A stretch of DNA of 64,000 nucleotides from Xylanibacter oryzae DSM 17970 (GCF_000585355.1 NZ_KK073873.1:2275703-2339702), one strand, 5' to 3'. Positions 1 to 9,853 are shown, counted from the stretch's first letter. A program made the numbers and translations. The notes: generated from the sequence alone by a model not told the origin.

Positions 1-137
1 TGCTAGAATATGCCGGAACTGGCGTAGCACTTGGCAATGCGAATGATGATGTTAAAAAGCATGCAGACTATATAACTACAAACATTGACGACGATGGTAT
101 TGCAAATGCTTTAAAATATTTCGATATAATAGATTAA
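1..137 (+). CDS. Cof-type HAD phosphatase, C-terminal 45 residues (cut by window edge)
   Basis: Only the last 45 codons are present, read from base 3 to the TAA at 135-137. They contain GVALGNANDDVKKHAD followed by TTNIDDDGIANAL. This is the motif IV region of Cof/YbjI-type HAD hydrolases, where the GNAxxD segment holds Mg-binding acidic residues and the downstream N-x-D-DG-IA segment closes the fold. Such enzymes dephosphorylate sugar phosphates, FMN or similar small molecules in the cytoplasm. The substrate cannot be told from this fragment. A strong hairpin terminator follows directly. Confidence 0.75.
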   Translation, partial: LEYAGTGVALGNANDDVKKHADYITTNIDDDGIANALKYFDIID

Positions 138-141
138 AATG

Positions 142-182
142 ATATAAGCGGCTAAAGATTTATTAATCATAGCCGCTTATAT
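142..182. terminator. Perfect 13-bp hairpin between convergent genes
   Basis: ATATAAGCGGCTA at 142-154 is repeated as its exact reverse complement at 170-182 with a 15-base loop. It lies between the end of the HAD gene and the end of the minus-strand lipoprotein operon, so it probably terminates both. The flanks are AT-rich rather than a clean T-run. Confidence 0.75.
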
Positions 183-200
183 TAATTATTATAGTTATAC

Positions 201-1310
201 TTATTTCCTAAGAATAAACTTTAATTGTGCTTTAGACTGAAAATTATAATTCTGTTTTGATGACACATCACTTATCTTCAACAAAAAAGGATTCGTCATT
301 TTCAATAAATAGCCTAAATCAGCATCTTCAGTAAATGAATTGCTACTAAATGCCTCAAGTAAGAAAGACCCTATCTTACTATTACCAAAAGTACCACCAA
401 AGTTTGCGATTGTACCATCATCGTCATTATAATCAAAATTAGCAATACTTGCAGAAGTCGTATTTGAATAACTTGTTTGGTATTTTCCTACAGTATCTCC
501 AAACATCAGGTACATATAATACGATGAATATTTCCCTATATATTGTCCACATGTTACAGACAATGAATTAGAAGTAGCATCATAAGATGAAGTCATCTTT
601 AAATTTAACGCAGAAATCGTAATAGAATTTTGATCTAATACCACTGGTAATCCAGCCAGCTTTCCTGCATCATTTGTATATGCCAAATAATAGTTACCTG
701 CTAAGTCTTTATTGAAATCACATTGTGTTACCTTTATTGAATCAGCATAGGCTCCTGCTTTATATTTGACATAGCCTGTTCTGAAATGCCCCGTATTATT
801 TGCAGCGACATTAATTTTAAGACTATCTGTAGTCGTCTCTATTTTTGCCCAATCCGGAGTAGAAATTATATTTACATCTACATTATGTTTCATATAATAT
901 TGATATGCTGAATCGTCGTCTCCTACTGCCAAACTAGAACCGGCACTCAACTGGAATATCAAACCAGCCTGCTGTATTGTTACATTAACAGAATCTGTTC
1001 CTGATTTGATAGTCAACAAAGAAGAACGACCATTAAGATCATCATTCTCGTCAGCTGTCACAGCTACCGAATCTCCTGATACGATAGCCTTACACCACTT
1101 AGACGCTACTGTTGCTGTAATAGGTCCATCTGTTTTAATCTTAACATATCCCTTTGATGCTTTAGCCTGGAAAGCAACATTTGACTCTATTACAGAGATG
1201 TTTGACTTAGCAGAATAAGGATTATCCACATCATCTTTACAAGAGCTGAATGCAATGATAGTCAAAGAGACCAATAATATATTTAAAATTTTCTTCATAT
1301 TAATCATCAT
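201..1310 (-). CDS. BACON-domain-like surface lipoprotein
   Basis: A lipoprotein: hydrophobic leader ending in FSSC with the lipobox Cys at about residue 24. The start could be the ATG at 1310 or the one four codons later (1298), which gives the more usual MKKI leader. The middle reads as Ig-like strands with the BACON pattern (an xxxPDWAKI segment and repeated NVTIQQAG or SIKVTQCDF strand ends). The C-terminal roughly 190 residues resemble the C-terminus of the neighbouring 513-residue lipoprotein (shared TANNTGH / AANNTGH, QCDF-KD-AGNY and GQYIG segments), so the two are partial paralogues. It is the last gene of the SusC/SusD operon, 5 bp after its neighbour. BACON domains are thought to bind glycans or glycoproteins; no enzyme motif is visible. 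Confidence 0.7.
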   Translation of the reverse strand: MMINMKKILNILLVSLTIIAFSSCKDDVDNPYSAKSNISVIESNVAFQAKASKGYVKIKTDGPITATVASKWCKAIVSGDSVAVTADENDDLNGRSSLLTIKSGTDSVNVTIQQAGLIFQLSAGSSLAVGDDDSAYQYYMKHNVDVNIISTPDWAKIETTTDSLKINVAANNTGHFRTGYVKYKAGAYADSIKVTQCDFNKDLAGNYYLAYTNDAGKLAGLPVVLDQNSITISALNLKMTSSYDATSNSLSVTCGQYIGKYSSYYMYLMFGDTVGKYQTSYSNTTSASIANFDYNDDDGTIANFGGTFGNSKIGSFLLEAFSSNSFTEDADLGYLLKMTNPFLLKISDVSSKQNYNFQSKAQLKFILRK

Positions 1311-1315
1311 TTATC

Positions 1316-2857
1316 TTATTGAACTTTTACAAGATATGGAGATTGGAAACATTCCCAATATCCCAAATAATTCGAGCTTGTAGGATTGTTAGCTGAATAT
1401 GCTCCAAAGAATATAGCTCCGAAGTCACCGTCGGTCGTAGCTTTCCCTGAGAATACTGCATAGGTTCCAACTCCATCCTCATAATCAATAGGCGCAGAAA
1501 TAAAGCCACCTGTTCCACCATGTCCAGACCATACAGATATTTTTTTATCTAAGAATAATGAATACAAGTAATACACTTTCCCTGTCCTTGATTTTGCAGT
1601 TCCTATGTATTGTCCACTTATTGCCGTGATAGCTCCATTTTTTGTATCATAAGAAATTGGCATTTTCCAATCTAATCCATTAAAAGAGATAGCATCGGAA
1701 GTAACATTAACAGAATAATTACTTAATTTTCCAGTATTCAAATCTTTATAATATAGTAGGTAATTACCTGCGACATCCTTATCAAAATCACATTGTACTA
1801 CTTTCAACGAATCTTCGTCATTACCAATAACATACTTAATATAACCAGAGCGAACATGACCTGTATTATTAGCTGTAGTTTCTAATTTCAAAGTTGTACC
1901 ATCTTTAGTCAACGTAACCCAATCTGGATGAGAAATATAGTTCACAATGTTATTGTGTTTTAAGGTATACACTAATGAAGAAGCATCATCCTTTGCTACA
2001 ATTCTATCTTTTCCTATGGCAGACCTAACATATGCAGCCGGAAGGAAACCATTTAATACAACATCTGTTGCACCTGCATCAGTACATTTCAAAGATAAAT
2101 CATCATCATTATAAGTAAAGTTCATTACTGTTTTACCTCCGACATTAAAAGGCTCATACAAACGAATTCCATTCGCTGTGAATACATATTTACCATCAAA
2201 CGTCTGAATATTACCCGTTGAATTCTTATATGTGAGTGATAAATGGCGGTTATCCAAATCTAAAGACCCTGATACACTAGTAGTACCAATTGAGCCTGTT
2301 AAACTTGATAAAAGAAACTGATTACTATTTGCAACAGTCTTCGACATATATGAACTGCAATCCTCATTTAGCTTGCGCAAGTACATAATATTCTGAGAAC
2401 GTTTACCATGCAACTTTATCAAATCATTAGATAGACTATCTATAACAAATTCAAAATCGCCATCATAAGCTTCGTATCTTGATGAAGAAGGTGTCGCAAA
2501 AAAATGCATAAATTGATTATATGAATCAAATGACAAGACTGGTCCATCGTCACTTTTCAATTTATAAAGGCTTGTTTCGCTCTGTCCGGGAGCCAACTCA
2601 AAGTATATATTTGCCGATAACGAATCAAACTTTACAGCATATTCATATCCACCATAAGTAACATTTCTATCTGGGAAATAATCAAAGGCCCAACCATGCT
2701 CTGAAGATGTCAGAACTTTTTTAACATCTTCTAATGTTTTCTGCATACGAACTGCAGATGGCTCATCGAACACATCTTCTTGATCTTTTAAACAAGATTG
2801 CAGAAGCAGTGTAGGTAAAAGCATTAATATATAAATATAAATTTTAAATTTCTTCAT
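1316..2857 (-). CDS. DUF4302-like lipoprotein with BACON-type C-terminus
   Basis: 513 residues with leader MKKFKIYIYI and lipobox LLQSC (Cys22). The N-terminal 240 residues begin with an EPSAVRMQKTLEDVK helix, then HGWAFDYFPD and GGYEYAVKFD, the pattern I associate with DUF4302 lipoproteins of SusC/SusD loci. Residues from about 290 onward are Ig-like and homologous to the C-terminus of the next gene downstream, so this protein looks like a DUF4302 head joined to the same tail. No catalytic motif is seen. It sits 14 bp after the metallopeptidase gene and is probably a surface-exposed accessory binding protein for the operon's substrate. The family assignment is by eye. Confidence 0.65.
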   Translation of the reverse strand: MKKFKIYIYILMLLPTLLLQSCLKDQEDVFDEPSAVRMQKTLEDVKKVLTSSEHGWAFDYFPDRNVTYGGYEYAVKFDSLSANIYFELAPGQSETSLYKLKSDDGPVLSFDSYNQFMHFFATPSSSRYEAYDGDFEFVIDSLSNDLIKLHGKRSQNIMYLRKLNEDCSSYMSKTVANSNQFLLSSLTGSIGTTSVSGSLDLDNRHLSLTYKNSTGNIQTFDGKYVFTANGIRLYEPFNVGGKTVMNFTYNDDDLSLKCTDAGATDVVLNGFLPAAYVRSAIGKDRIVAKDDASSLVYTLKHNNIVNYISHPDWVTLTKDGTTLKLETTANNTGHVRSGYIKYVIGNDEDSLKVVQCDFDKDVAGNYLLYYKDLNTGKLSNYSVNVTSDAISFNGLDWKMPISYDTKNGAITAISGQYIGTAKSRTGKVYYLYSLFLDKKISVWSGHGGTGGFISAPIDYEDGVGTYAVFSGKATTDGDFGAIFFGAYSANNPTSSNYLGYWECFQSPYLVKVQ

Positions 2858-2871
2858 AATCGTACTTTTTT

Positions 2872-3765
2872 TTATTTTACGGTTAAGTCTGTCAAATTAA
2901 TTTTACCTGCAGAAACATCAGCCTGACGCCTCTGTATAGCAGCTCTTAATTCATCCATATCAATATTCCAAGAAGACTTCATATAATCTTTTACTATATC
3001 AAGTTTTTCTTGAATGAGTGAAGCTCCATCAGGCCCTGCTTCATTCATCCATGCATCCCATTGTGCCTGTGAGTTACAAACATAGATAGATAACATCTCA
3101 GCAAAATCTTCACCATGTGAATGTTGTGAATAAGCAGATATAAATCCTCTTTGCAAATAGCCCACACTATAAGTCTCTGTGCTCCACTTATCTGCGACAT
3201 AACCAGAACCTGTTATCTGTCTAAAATCAGTAGAATAATCTTTAGTCTGGTTCAGTATGTGAGTAAACTCGTGGTGGATAGTCTTAAAATAATATTCATT
3301 CATATATTCAGGACTATTTTTTACCTCATCAAGATGGTTAACTCCTGTAAGCAATATTTTCTTGCCACCTTCGGCAGTTCCCAAAATAAATGTTCCATTA
3401 TTGCGGTATTCGAATTCACCTATATTATATATCAACTTAGGGAAATTCGCTCTTGTGAAATTCACTCCGGCTACCTCATCATATGATTCAAGACATAAGT
3501 ATTTAATAAGATGTGCCATCTCAACACATTCATCATACTTAGCAGGCACTGTATAATAATCAGGGTCTGACTCATTATATTCATACCTATATTTAAACTC
3601 TACATTATAAGGTTGAACATAGTTAACATTCAACCATTTATCAAATTGAGTCTGATCTACCTTATCTATATTAATTACACTTGTAGATGACAAATCATCG
3701 CTTGAACAAGATGTGAATGTAATAATAGTTATAAGTAAAATCAAATATAATATTTTCTTTTCCAT
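2872..3765 (-). CDS. Secreted zinc metallopeptidase lipoprotein (Peptidase_Mx1-like)
   Basis: 297 residues with lipobox FTSC (Cys20). The zinc-binding motif HEFTH is at about 165-169 inside TIHHEFTHILNQ, and an HGEDFAEM segment near 217-224 supplies a likely third acidic ligand, as in the putative zinc-binding metallopeptidases found in Bacteroidetes SusC/SusD loci. Glu166 would be the catalytic base. It is anchored to a membrane, probably outside the cytoplasm or on the cell surface. It is translated between susD and the DUF4302 gene with 14-18 bp gaps, so it is part of the operon. It may trim peptide or glycoprotein substrates before import, though its substrate is unknown. Confidence 0.8.
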   Translation of the reverse strand: MEKKILYLILLITIITFTSCSSDDLSSTSVINIDKVDQTQFDKWLNVNYVQPYNVEFKYRYEYNESDPDYYTVPAKYDECVEMAHLIKYLCLESYDEVAGVNFTRANFPKLIYNIGEFEYRNNGTFILGTAEGGKKILLTGVNHLDEVKNSPEYMNEYYFKTIHHEFTHILNQTKDYSTDFRQITGSGYVADKWSTETYSVGYLQRGFISAYSQHSHGEDFAEMLSIYVCNSQAQWDAWMNEAGPDGASLIQEKLDIVKDYMKSSWNIDMDELRAAIQRRQADVSAGKINLTDLTVK

Positions 3766-3782
3766 ATTATTTTTACTTTAAA

Positions 3783-5369
3783 TTATTGTTTTGCACGAGG
3801 ATTTGCTTTCATACCTGCTTGTATTACTTTGGTTGGCAGTTGAACAGCTCTTCTTTGATCAGCAGTTGTCAGAGAATCTGTGACTAAGGCCGGGTTTCCG
3901 TCTGCGCCCATTGTTCTGCGAACAATATTAATGCCATATCGCTTAACATCAAACCATCTAAGTCCTTCATGCAAAGTCTCTATGCGTCGTATTCCAAGTA
4001 CTAATTGCAACATAGATTCTTGTACACTTCCTTCCGCATCTATTGTAAATGAAGGATGCAAATGTTTTTTTATCGTTGAATTAAGACCAGTAGCATACGC
4101 GACACTCTTATAAAAAGAATTGACATTGTCTGGAGTTATTATAAAATTAGAAGCTGTAAAATTATGCAACCATGTATTCAAATCCCCGCATGCCTTATCA
4201 TATTGTTTCATCATGATATATGCTTCTGCTCTATTAAGCAGGCATTCATCTGCTGTAAATGCAGGATAAACAGTATGATACAATCCTGTTTTTGCGATTG
4301 CATCTGTTTCCTCAAAAAGATATGGAAGTTTTATCATCAATGTTTTATCCAGATTTGTGCCTTGGTAAACTTCCATTCTATAATAGAACTTAGAGTCATT
4401 ACCCCAAATATTATTTGCCATTGCATCTTCATTTTTTGCCAGATAGTTATTATGAGAATACTTTGACTCGTAATAATAAGCGCCGAAATCAAGTCCCATA
4501 GAAGAATTGCCTGTCATTAATAACAAATTACAACTAAGAGAAGCATCTATATAATGTAAAGACCAAGCCTTTTCATCTGCAGTCATACTACCCATATAAG
4601 ACCAATCACGAAGCATTGTCTTTGCTTGTGTGCCAAGGCATTTATTAGCATATTCTATAGCTTTGTCCCATTTCTCATAATATAAATAGAATCTACATGC
4701 AAATGCGTAAGCTGCTCTCTGATTAAAATGATATTTTGGAACTGTATAATAAGAATCTCCAACTAAAGGTAGAGCCTCTTGTATATCTTTATCCATTTTT
4801 TCATAATCGTCTGCTACCGTTCCACGGTCATAATCAGAACCAACAGTAGTAGACGGCTCTGTTACATAAGGAACTCCAAGGTCTTTGGAACTTGTACTAC
4901 TATTATAATTCATACAGAATATATTAGTCAATATGAAATAGTTATAAGCACGGCACAAAAGCGCTTCCGCTTTGGCATTCTTTAATGTAGTAGTAGTTGC
5001 TCCACCCATGTTTTCTATATCCTGCAAAACCACATTTGCAGTACCGATAGCTTTATTTGAGCTTTCCCATAAACTTTCGTTATCTTCATTGTCACTTTCA
5101 GTAACATCTTTCCATGCATACAACTGGTCTAAAAAACGTGATGTATTAGGATTATTTTCGCCCATGTTATCAACATTATCAGACATGAACTCTGCTATCT
5201 TCAAATAATCGTTATGAGGATAAGCAGAAGTCAAAAGCTCCTGAACTTTCGTCTCTGTATTTATATCAGTTCTATTATCAGGCAATTTGTCCAAGTAACT
5301 GTCGCAAGATGCCATTGACAGTACAAGCGCACCCGATGCCATTAATTTGAATATATTATTTTTTTTCAT
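3783..5369 (-). CDS. SusD/RagB-family outer-membrane substrate-binding lipoprotein
   Basis: 528 residues, leader with lipobox LSMASC (Cys22) followed by DSYLDKLPDNRTDI, the standard SusD opening. The middle has TPR-like helices (AYNYFILTNIFC, CRFYLYYEKWDKAIEYANKCL), and the C-terminal third has the LNRAEAYIMMKQYDKACGDLN and ERIETL-like ETLHEGLRWFDVKRYG segments typical of the family. It forms the lid of a SusC pore and captures ligand at the cell surface. It lies 13 bp downstream of its susC. The metallopeptidase neighbour makes RagB-like peptide binding a fair guess, which is inference only. Confidence 0.93.
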   Translation of the reverse strand: MKKNNIFKLMASGALVLSMASCDSYLDKLPDNRTDINTETKVQELLTSAYPHNDYLKIAEFMSDNVDNMGENNPNTSRFLDQLYAWKDVTESDNEDNESLWESSNKAIGTANVVLQDIENMGGATTTTLKNAKAEALLCRAYNYFILTNIFCMNYNSSTSSKDLGVPYVTEPSTTVGSDYDRGTVADDYEKMDKDIQEALPLVGDSYYTVPKYHFNQRAAYAFACRFYLYYEKWDKAIEYANKCLGTQAKTMLRDWSYMGSMTADEKAWSLHYIDASLSCNLLLMTGNSSMGLDFGAYYYESKYSHNNYLAKNEDAMANNIWGNDSKFYYRMEVYQGTNLDKTLMIKLPYLFEETDAIAKTGLYHTVYPAFTADECLLNRAEAYIMMKQYDKACGDLNTWLHNFTASNFIITPDNVNSFYKSVAYATGLNSTIKKHLHPSFTIDAEGSVQESMLQLVLGIRRIETLHEGLRWFDVKRYGINIVRRTMGADGNPALVTDSLTTADQRRAVQLPTKVIQAGMKANPRAKQ

Positions 5370-5382
5370 ATATACGCGTATT

Positions 5383-8300
5383 TTAGATTCCTAATTTTAA
5401 AGTAAGTGTAAACTGCTTAGGTACAGGAACGGCAACACCACCTGTATTAAAGAATTCAGGATCTTGCCCGTTCAATTTCTTATCAGCATAAATTAAGAAC
5501 AAGTTTGTTGCTTGTAATTTGAGAGACAAGTTGTTTATTTTCAATGATTCTATAAAGCTTTTAGGAAAATCATATCCAATAGATATTTCTTTCATTCTGA
5601 TAAAATCGCCCTTTGCTATACGTGCATCAGAATAGTTGTATGCATTATATGCGTAACTAAGATTAGTATCATTTTTATTCTGTACTTTACTTGAGATTAC
5701 AGGGATATTTGTTTTGTTTTCATTCCCAGCCACTTCCCATCTGTTAACGAATTCTTTTGGTGTAGATGTCAGATCATCATATTTATTAGAGAATACAGGA
5801 TCTAATCTTACTACATTACCAAATGAATAAGTGATAAAGACATTAAGTGAAAATCCTTTGTACCTGAACATATTACCCAAACTACCTATATCAGTAGGGT
5901 CTACATTTCCTGAATATTTTAGGAACTTAAGTTTTGCAGGATCGCTTTCCTGAAAATTAATTCCCGTAGTTGATATATTTCCATCCTGATCAAGGAATGT
6001 TGGCAATCCTTCAGAGTTTAATCCTTTAAATGGTATTGAGAATATTCCACGTACAGGATATCCTTCTTGCGCAAATCCGGTTCCAGAAACAAGGTCTATT
6101 ACACGCATGGATGTCTTAAGTTTTGTAACTTCATTATGAGTATGCGAATATATGAAGTTCGTTTCCCATGAGAAATCCTTATTCTTTATGTTTACTGATG
6201 ATATGGTAAGTTCCAAACCATTTGATTTCATTGATGCGATATTTGCAAATCTGTTTATTTGTGTAGTTACACCTTCCGTAGTTGTCAATCCTATCAAATC
6301 GTAATTTCTACGAGAATACAAATCAAGACTCATATTAAGACGATTGTCAAGGAATCCTGCATCAAGACCAAAGTTCAGCTCATGCTTTTTCTCATAAGTC
6401 AAGTCTGAATTCTCAAATTCATCAACATACAACTCAGTTTCTTTTAAACTTGCTGATGGACGCCATGGACTATCACTTTTTATAACTGTTCGTGAATTGG
6501 TTACATTCGACGGACCTCTATCGGCTGTCAATGAATAAGATAACTTCAATGTCAAATGTGAAAGGACTGGCTCAAATGATTTGAAGAAGTTCTCTTCATG
6601 TACATTCCATGCACCTGCAACATTCCATGTAGGCAACCAACGTGCAGAGCGGCTTTTACCTAATTTATTAGTACCTTCATATCGGATTGTTCCGTTAAGT
6701 ATATAACGTCCTTTATATGAGTATGTACCGTTGCCAAAAAAGGCTGCGCTACGCTCATAGTTATTGGTCATTGAATAATAATTAGTATTTTGTTCTGAAC
6801 CTTTCTTGAATACTTCATAAGCATATGAAGGGACCTCGCCTAGACTATACTGCATACCCCAACCACGGAACCATGAACTATGGCGGTCTACACTATTGGT
6901 CTCCATACCACCATACAAATTAACTATATGGTCTTCGTTGTAGACATCATTATAGTTAACAGCAGCTCTGAAATCATATCCAAGCATTCTATTGTCTGTA
7001 CGGTCATAAATACCTCCGTCTGGTAAAACAGTTATAGGCAATGCGTAAATATTATCAGGGTCAGTATACAGATAATTATTATCTTTTCTTATAGTAGATG
7101 TTCCCATTGCTCTGTAAGCTTGTGCCTCATTAGAATCATCAAGAATATTATGTTCTTGTGATGTAGCTGAATATTTTACAGCACCAAGGGCACTAATTTC
7201 CACTTTAGAAATTGGCTTATAAGACAACTTACCTTGAATACGGAAATCATTAACATTAAGGTCTATATAGTTAGTTTCCAATTCATGGAAAATATTGAAT
7301 GGTGCGTAATTTCTAGTATAATATTCATCAGGGTCTAATACACGTGATGTGTTCAATGCATAAGAATATGGATTTATATCAAATGCGCGGTTCACTTTAC
7401 CAGATACGGGGTCTGTTGTACTGCTCAAAGTTCCTGGTGCCTTCTGTTTACGGTATGAAGCATTGCTAATAACATTGAAGGTCAACTTATTTGATATATT
7501 AAATGTAGAATTAAAATTTGCCGTGTAACGCTGTACAGAACTCTGTTTTGTCCATCCCGGGTCGTACATTACACTAACAGATGCATAATATTGTGCCTTA
7601 TCTGTACCTGCAGAGATGCTTACTGAATGATTGCTCTGAATTGCATTCGAGAACAATTCATTAAACCAATTGGTATTTCTGTATTCAGCAGCGCGAAGGT
7701 AAGCAGCCTTTGCATCAACTGTATTTGCTATGCCAAACTGACCAGAAGTTGCATCATATTGGCTCAACAATTGATACATTTTGCCATAGACACCACTATT
7801 AGCAGCATTAGCTGTCTCTGCGTAATTCAGGTATCCCTTCTGTTGTAATTCTTGATATACAGACATCTGGTCCTGAGAATTCATTATATTAAAGGTACTA
7901 TAACTGGGAATAAGACGCATTGTGTACTCACCTGTATAATTGATATGAGCCTGTCCTGCTTTACCCTTTTTGGTTGTTACTACAATAACACCTGCCATTG
8001 CTCTTGCTCCGTAGATAGATGTAGCTGAACCATCTTTCAATATCTGAAAACTCTCAATATCATCCGAGTTTAGTCCGGCAATTGCAGAACTAATAAGCGT
8101 GTTCGCATCTCCAGATGACAAAGCATCTGCACTTACATCTACAACATCTTCCATTATTACACCATCTACGACCCATAAAGGTTTTGAACTACCATAAATA
8201 GAAGTAGCACCACGTACTCTAATTTTAGGTGCAGTTCCAAATGTTCCCGATACATTTTGTACAGAAACTCCTGCTGCACGGCCTTCAAGAGAACGACTGA

Positions 8301-8700
8301 TGTCTGGCAGACCATCTATTTTTGCAGCCTCAGCATCAATTTTTGTTGTTGAACCTGTAAAAAGTCTTTTATCCAACTTTTGCATACCTGTAACGACTAC
8401 CTCATTAAGAGATGTACTCGATTTTAACGCAACTTTAATTCCCGCTTTTGCAAGAACTGTCTGACTCTCCATACCAACATAACTTATTACAAGCCTTTTG
8501 TTAGTAGGAACTTCCAATGTAAATTTCCCATCTACGTCTGTCACTGTGCCTGTTTTTGTTCCCTGTACGAAAACGGACGCCCCTATCACAGGTTCACCAT
8601 CTTCCTGAAAGATAACAGTACCAGTGATTTTTGTTTGTGCCATTGCCATTCCTATTGATAGGAATAAGCAAGCTAAAATCATTGTTAGTTTTTTCTCCAT
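5383..8700 (-). CDS. SusC/RagA-family TonB-dependent outer-membrane transporter
   Basis: About 1105 residues. An open frame extends 14 codons upstream of 8700, but the ATG at 8698-8700 starts a proper signal peptide (MEKKLTMILACLF to AMAQ), has AAAAGAGAG just upstream, and lies about 45 bp from the -7 box, so I choose it. Domains in order: signal peptide 1-21, carboxypeptidase-regulatory-like domain about 23-105 (ITGTVI, GASVFVQGTKTGTVTD), plug about 115-245 (VRVRGA-like KIRVRGATSIYG, WVVDGV, ILKDGSATSIYGARAMAGVIVVTTKKG), then a 22-strand barrel. It imports oligomers captured by its SusD partner using TonB energy. It is the first gene of a five-gene operon with no glycoside hydrolase. Confidence 0.93.
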   Translation of the reverse strand: MEKKLTMILACLFLSIGMAMAQTKITGTVIFQEDGEPVIGASVFVQGTKTGTVTDVDGKFTLEVPTNKRLVISYVGMESQTVLAKAGIKVALKSSTSLNEVVVTGMQKLDKRLFTGSTTKIDAEAAKIDGLPDISRSLEGRAAGVSVQNVSGTFGTAPKIRVRGATSIYGSSKPLWVVDGVIMEDVVDVSADALSSGDANTLISSAIAGLNSDDIESFQILKDGSATSIYGARAMAGVIVVTTKKGKAGQAHINYTGEYTMRLIPSYSTFNIMNSQDQMSVYQELQQKGYLNYAETANAANSGVYGKMYQLLSQYDATSGQFGIANTVDAKAAYLRAAEYRNTNWFNELFSNAIQSNHSVSISAGTDKAQYYASVSVMYDPGWTKQSSVQRYTANFNSTFNISNKLTFNVISNASYRKQKAPGTLSSTTDPVSGKVNRAFDINPYSYALNTSRVLDPDEYYTRNYAPFNIFHELETNYIDLNVNDFRIQGKLSYKPISKVEISALGAVKYSATSQEHNILDDSNEAQAYRAMGTSTIRKDNNYLYTDPDNIYALPITVLPDGGIYDRTDNRMLGYDFRAAVNYNDVYNEDHIVNLYGGMETNSVDRHSSWFRGWGMQYSLGEVPSYAYEVFKKGSEQNTNYYSMTNNYERSAAFFGNGTYSYKGRYILNGTIRYEGTNKLGKSRSARWLPTWNVAGAWNVHEENFFKSFEPVLSHLTLKLSYSLTADRGPSNVTNSRTVIKSDSPWRPSASLKETELYVDEFENSDLTYEKKHELNFGLDAGFLDNRLNMSLDLYSRRNYDLIGLTTTEGVTTQINRFANIASMKSNGLELTISSVNIKNKDFSWETNFIYSHTHNEVTKLKTSMRVIDLVSGTGFAQEGYPVRGIFSIPFKGLNSEGLPTFLDQDGNISTTGINFQESDPAKLKFLKYSGNVDPTDIGSLGNMFRYKGFSLNVFITYSFGNVVRLDPVFSNKYDDLTSTPKEFVNRWEVAGNENKTNIPVISSKVQNKNDTNLSYAYNAYNYSDARIAKGDFIRMKEISIGYDFPKSFIESLKINNLSLKLQATNLFLIYADKKLNGQDPEFFNTGGVAVPVPKQFTLTLKLGI

Positions 8701-8746
8701 AAAACTCTCTTTTAATAGTTCATAACTTAAAATTTTCGTCAAAGCG

Positions 8747-8754
8747 CAAAAATA
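8747..8754 (-). promoter_or_regulatory. -7 box TATTTTTG for the susC operon
   Basis: Reading the minus strand this is TATTTTTG followed by CGC, matching the Bacteroidetes -7 consensus TAnnTTTG. It lies inside the open frame upstream of 8700, which argues against the longer start. Confidence 0.6.
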
Positions 8755-8943
8755 AATAAAAATTAATATAAAAGCAAATAAAATCGCAAATAAATCACAT
8801 TTTTATTGAATCTATTCTCTTTTTGTCTAATTTAGCCGTTAAATACTATCATTTTGCTTTAATATTATAAATTACAATTAACTAGATTCTCTACATGAAA
8901 CTATTACGCAATACTTTTGATGAATAATTTAATAAAATAAAAT

Positions 8944-8970
8944 AAAAAAAGGCGGGTCAAATGACCCGCC
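8944..8970 (-). terminator. Rho-independent terminator of the OmpA-like gene
   Basis: GGCGGGTC at 8951-8958 pairs with GACCCGCC at 8963-8970 across the loop AAAT. On the minus strand it is followed by a run of seven T (8944-8950). It lies about 20 bp after the stop at 8993. Confidence 0.93.
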
Positions 8971-8992
8971 TTGCATAAAAATTAACTTAAAG

Positions 8993-9853
8993 TTATTTAT
9001 TTCCTTCTGGAGCTTTATCAATTAGATCCATAAACTGATCAAGTTTAGGAGTTATGATAATTTGTGTACGGCGATTACGCTGTTTTCCTACTTCAGTATC
9101 ATTTGTCGTTACAGGATTATACTCACCACGGCCAGCAGCTGACAAACGTCTTGGTTCTACGCCATATTGATTTTGCAGGCACTGTACTACGCTTGAAGCA
9201 CGTAAGGCACTTAAGTCCCAGTTATTTCTTATATTTGTACGTGAGATAGGAACATTATCAGTATTACCTTCAACTAGCACATCGTAGTCCTTATAGTCCT
9301 TTATTATCTTTGCTATTTTACTTAATGTTTCAGCTGCACGATCATTTATTTCATAAGATCCACTCTTATAAAGCATATTGTCTGCCAAAGATATATAAAC
9401 TACACCTTTTAAAACCTGTACATCAACCTCTTTCAACTCATCAGTATTAAGAGAACGCGTAAGTTTGTTTGAAAGAGCTAAATTTAATGAATCAGACTTA
9501 GACTTTGCCTCTACTAGTCTCTTAATAAATGCATTAGAAGCATTTATCTCATCAACTAATTTTGAAATGTTTACACTTGTCTGATTATTAGATTGCAAAC
9601 TCTTATCAAGAGAACCCTGAAGCGCATCATATGATGACTTTAGCACCTGATTATTTCTTTTTTCCTGTGCCAACTGCTCTTCAAGACTGGTTACACGTGA
9701 ACGACTTGCTGCCAATTGTTCTTTGGAATCCTGATAATTGCTATTCAGACTTTTGTTTTCGTTCTGAAGATTAACTAAATCCTTTTTGCTTGCGCAACTG
9801 CTTAGAAGCATTGCCCCTAAAAAAAGGGATATTACTAAATAATTCTTTTTCAT
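8993..9853 (-). CDS. OmpA-family peptidoglycan-binding lipoprotein with coiled coil
   Basis: 286 residues. Leader MKKNYLVISLFLGAMLLSSC gives lipobox Cys20. Residues about 24-130 are a charged heptad-like coiled coil (NLQNENKSLNSNYQDSKEQL, VTSLEEQLAQEKRNNQVLK). The OmpA C-like domain covers about 150-275 with LVEGNTDNVPISR, NWDLSALRASSVV, RLSAAGRGEYNPV and NRRTQIII, including the Asp and Arg that grip diaminopimelate. It probably tethers the outer membrane to peptidoglycan. It is a single-gene unit with its own -7 box and terminator, divergent from the histidine kinase gene. Confidence 0.9.
   Translation of the reverse strand: MKKNYLVISLFLGAMLLSSCASKKDLVNLQNENKSLNSNYQDSKEQLAASRSRVTSLEEQLAQEKRNNQVLKSSYDALQGSLDKSLQSNNQTSVNISKLVDEINASNAFIKRLVEAKSKSDSLNLALSNKLTRSLNTDELKEVDVQVLKGVVYISLADNMLYKSGSYEINDRAAETLSKIAKIIKDYKDYDVLVEGNTDNVPISRTNIRNNWDLSALRASSVVQCLQNQYGVEPRRLSAAGRGEYNPVTTNDTEVGKQRNRRTQIIITPKLDQFMDLIDKAPEGNK

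Noticed and set aside
8701..8742. A 14-codon extension of the first SusC
   Set aside because: It places residues before the signal peptide; the ATG at 8700 has a purine-rich site just upstream and a fitting promoter distance.
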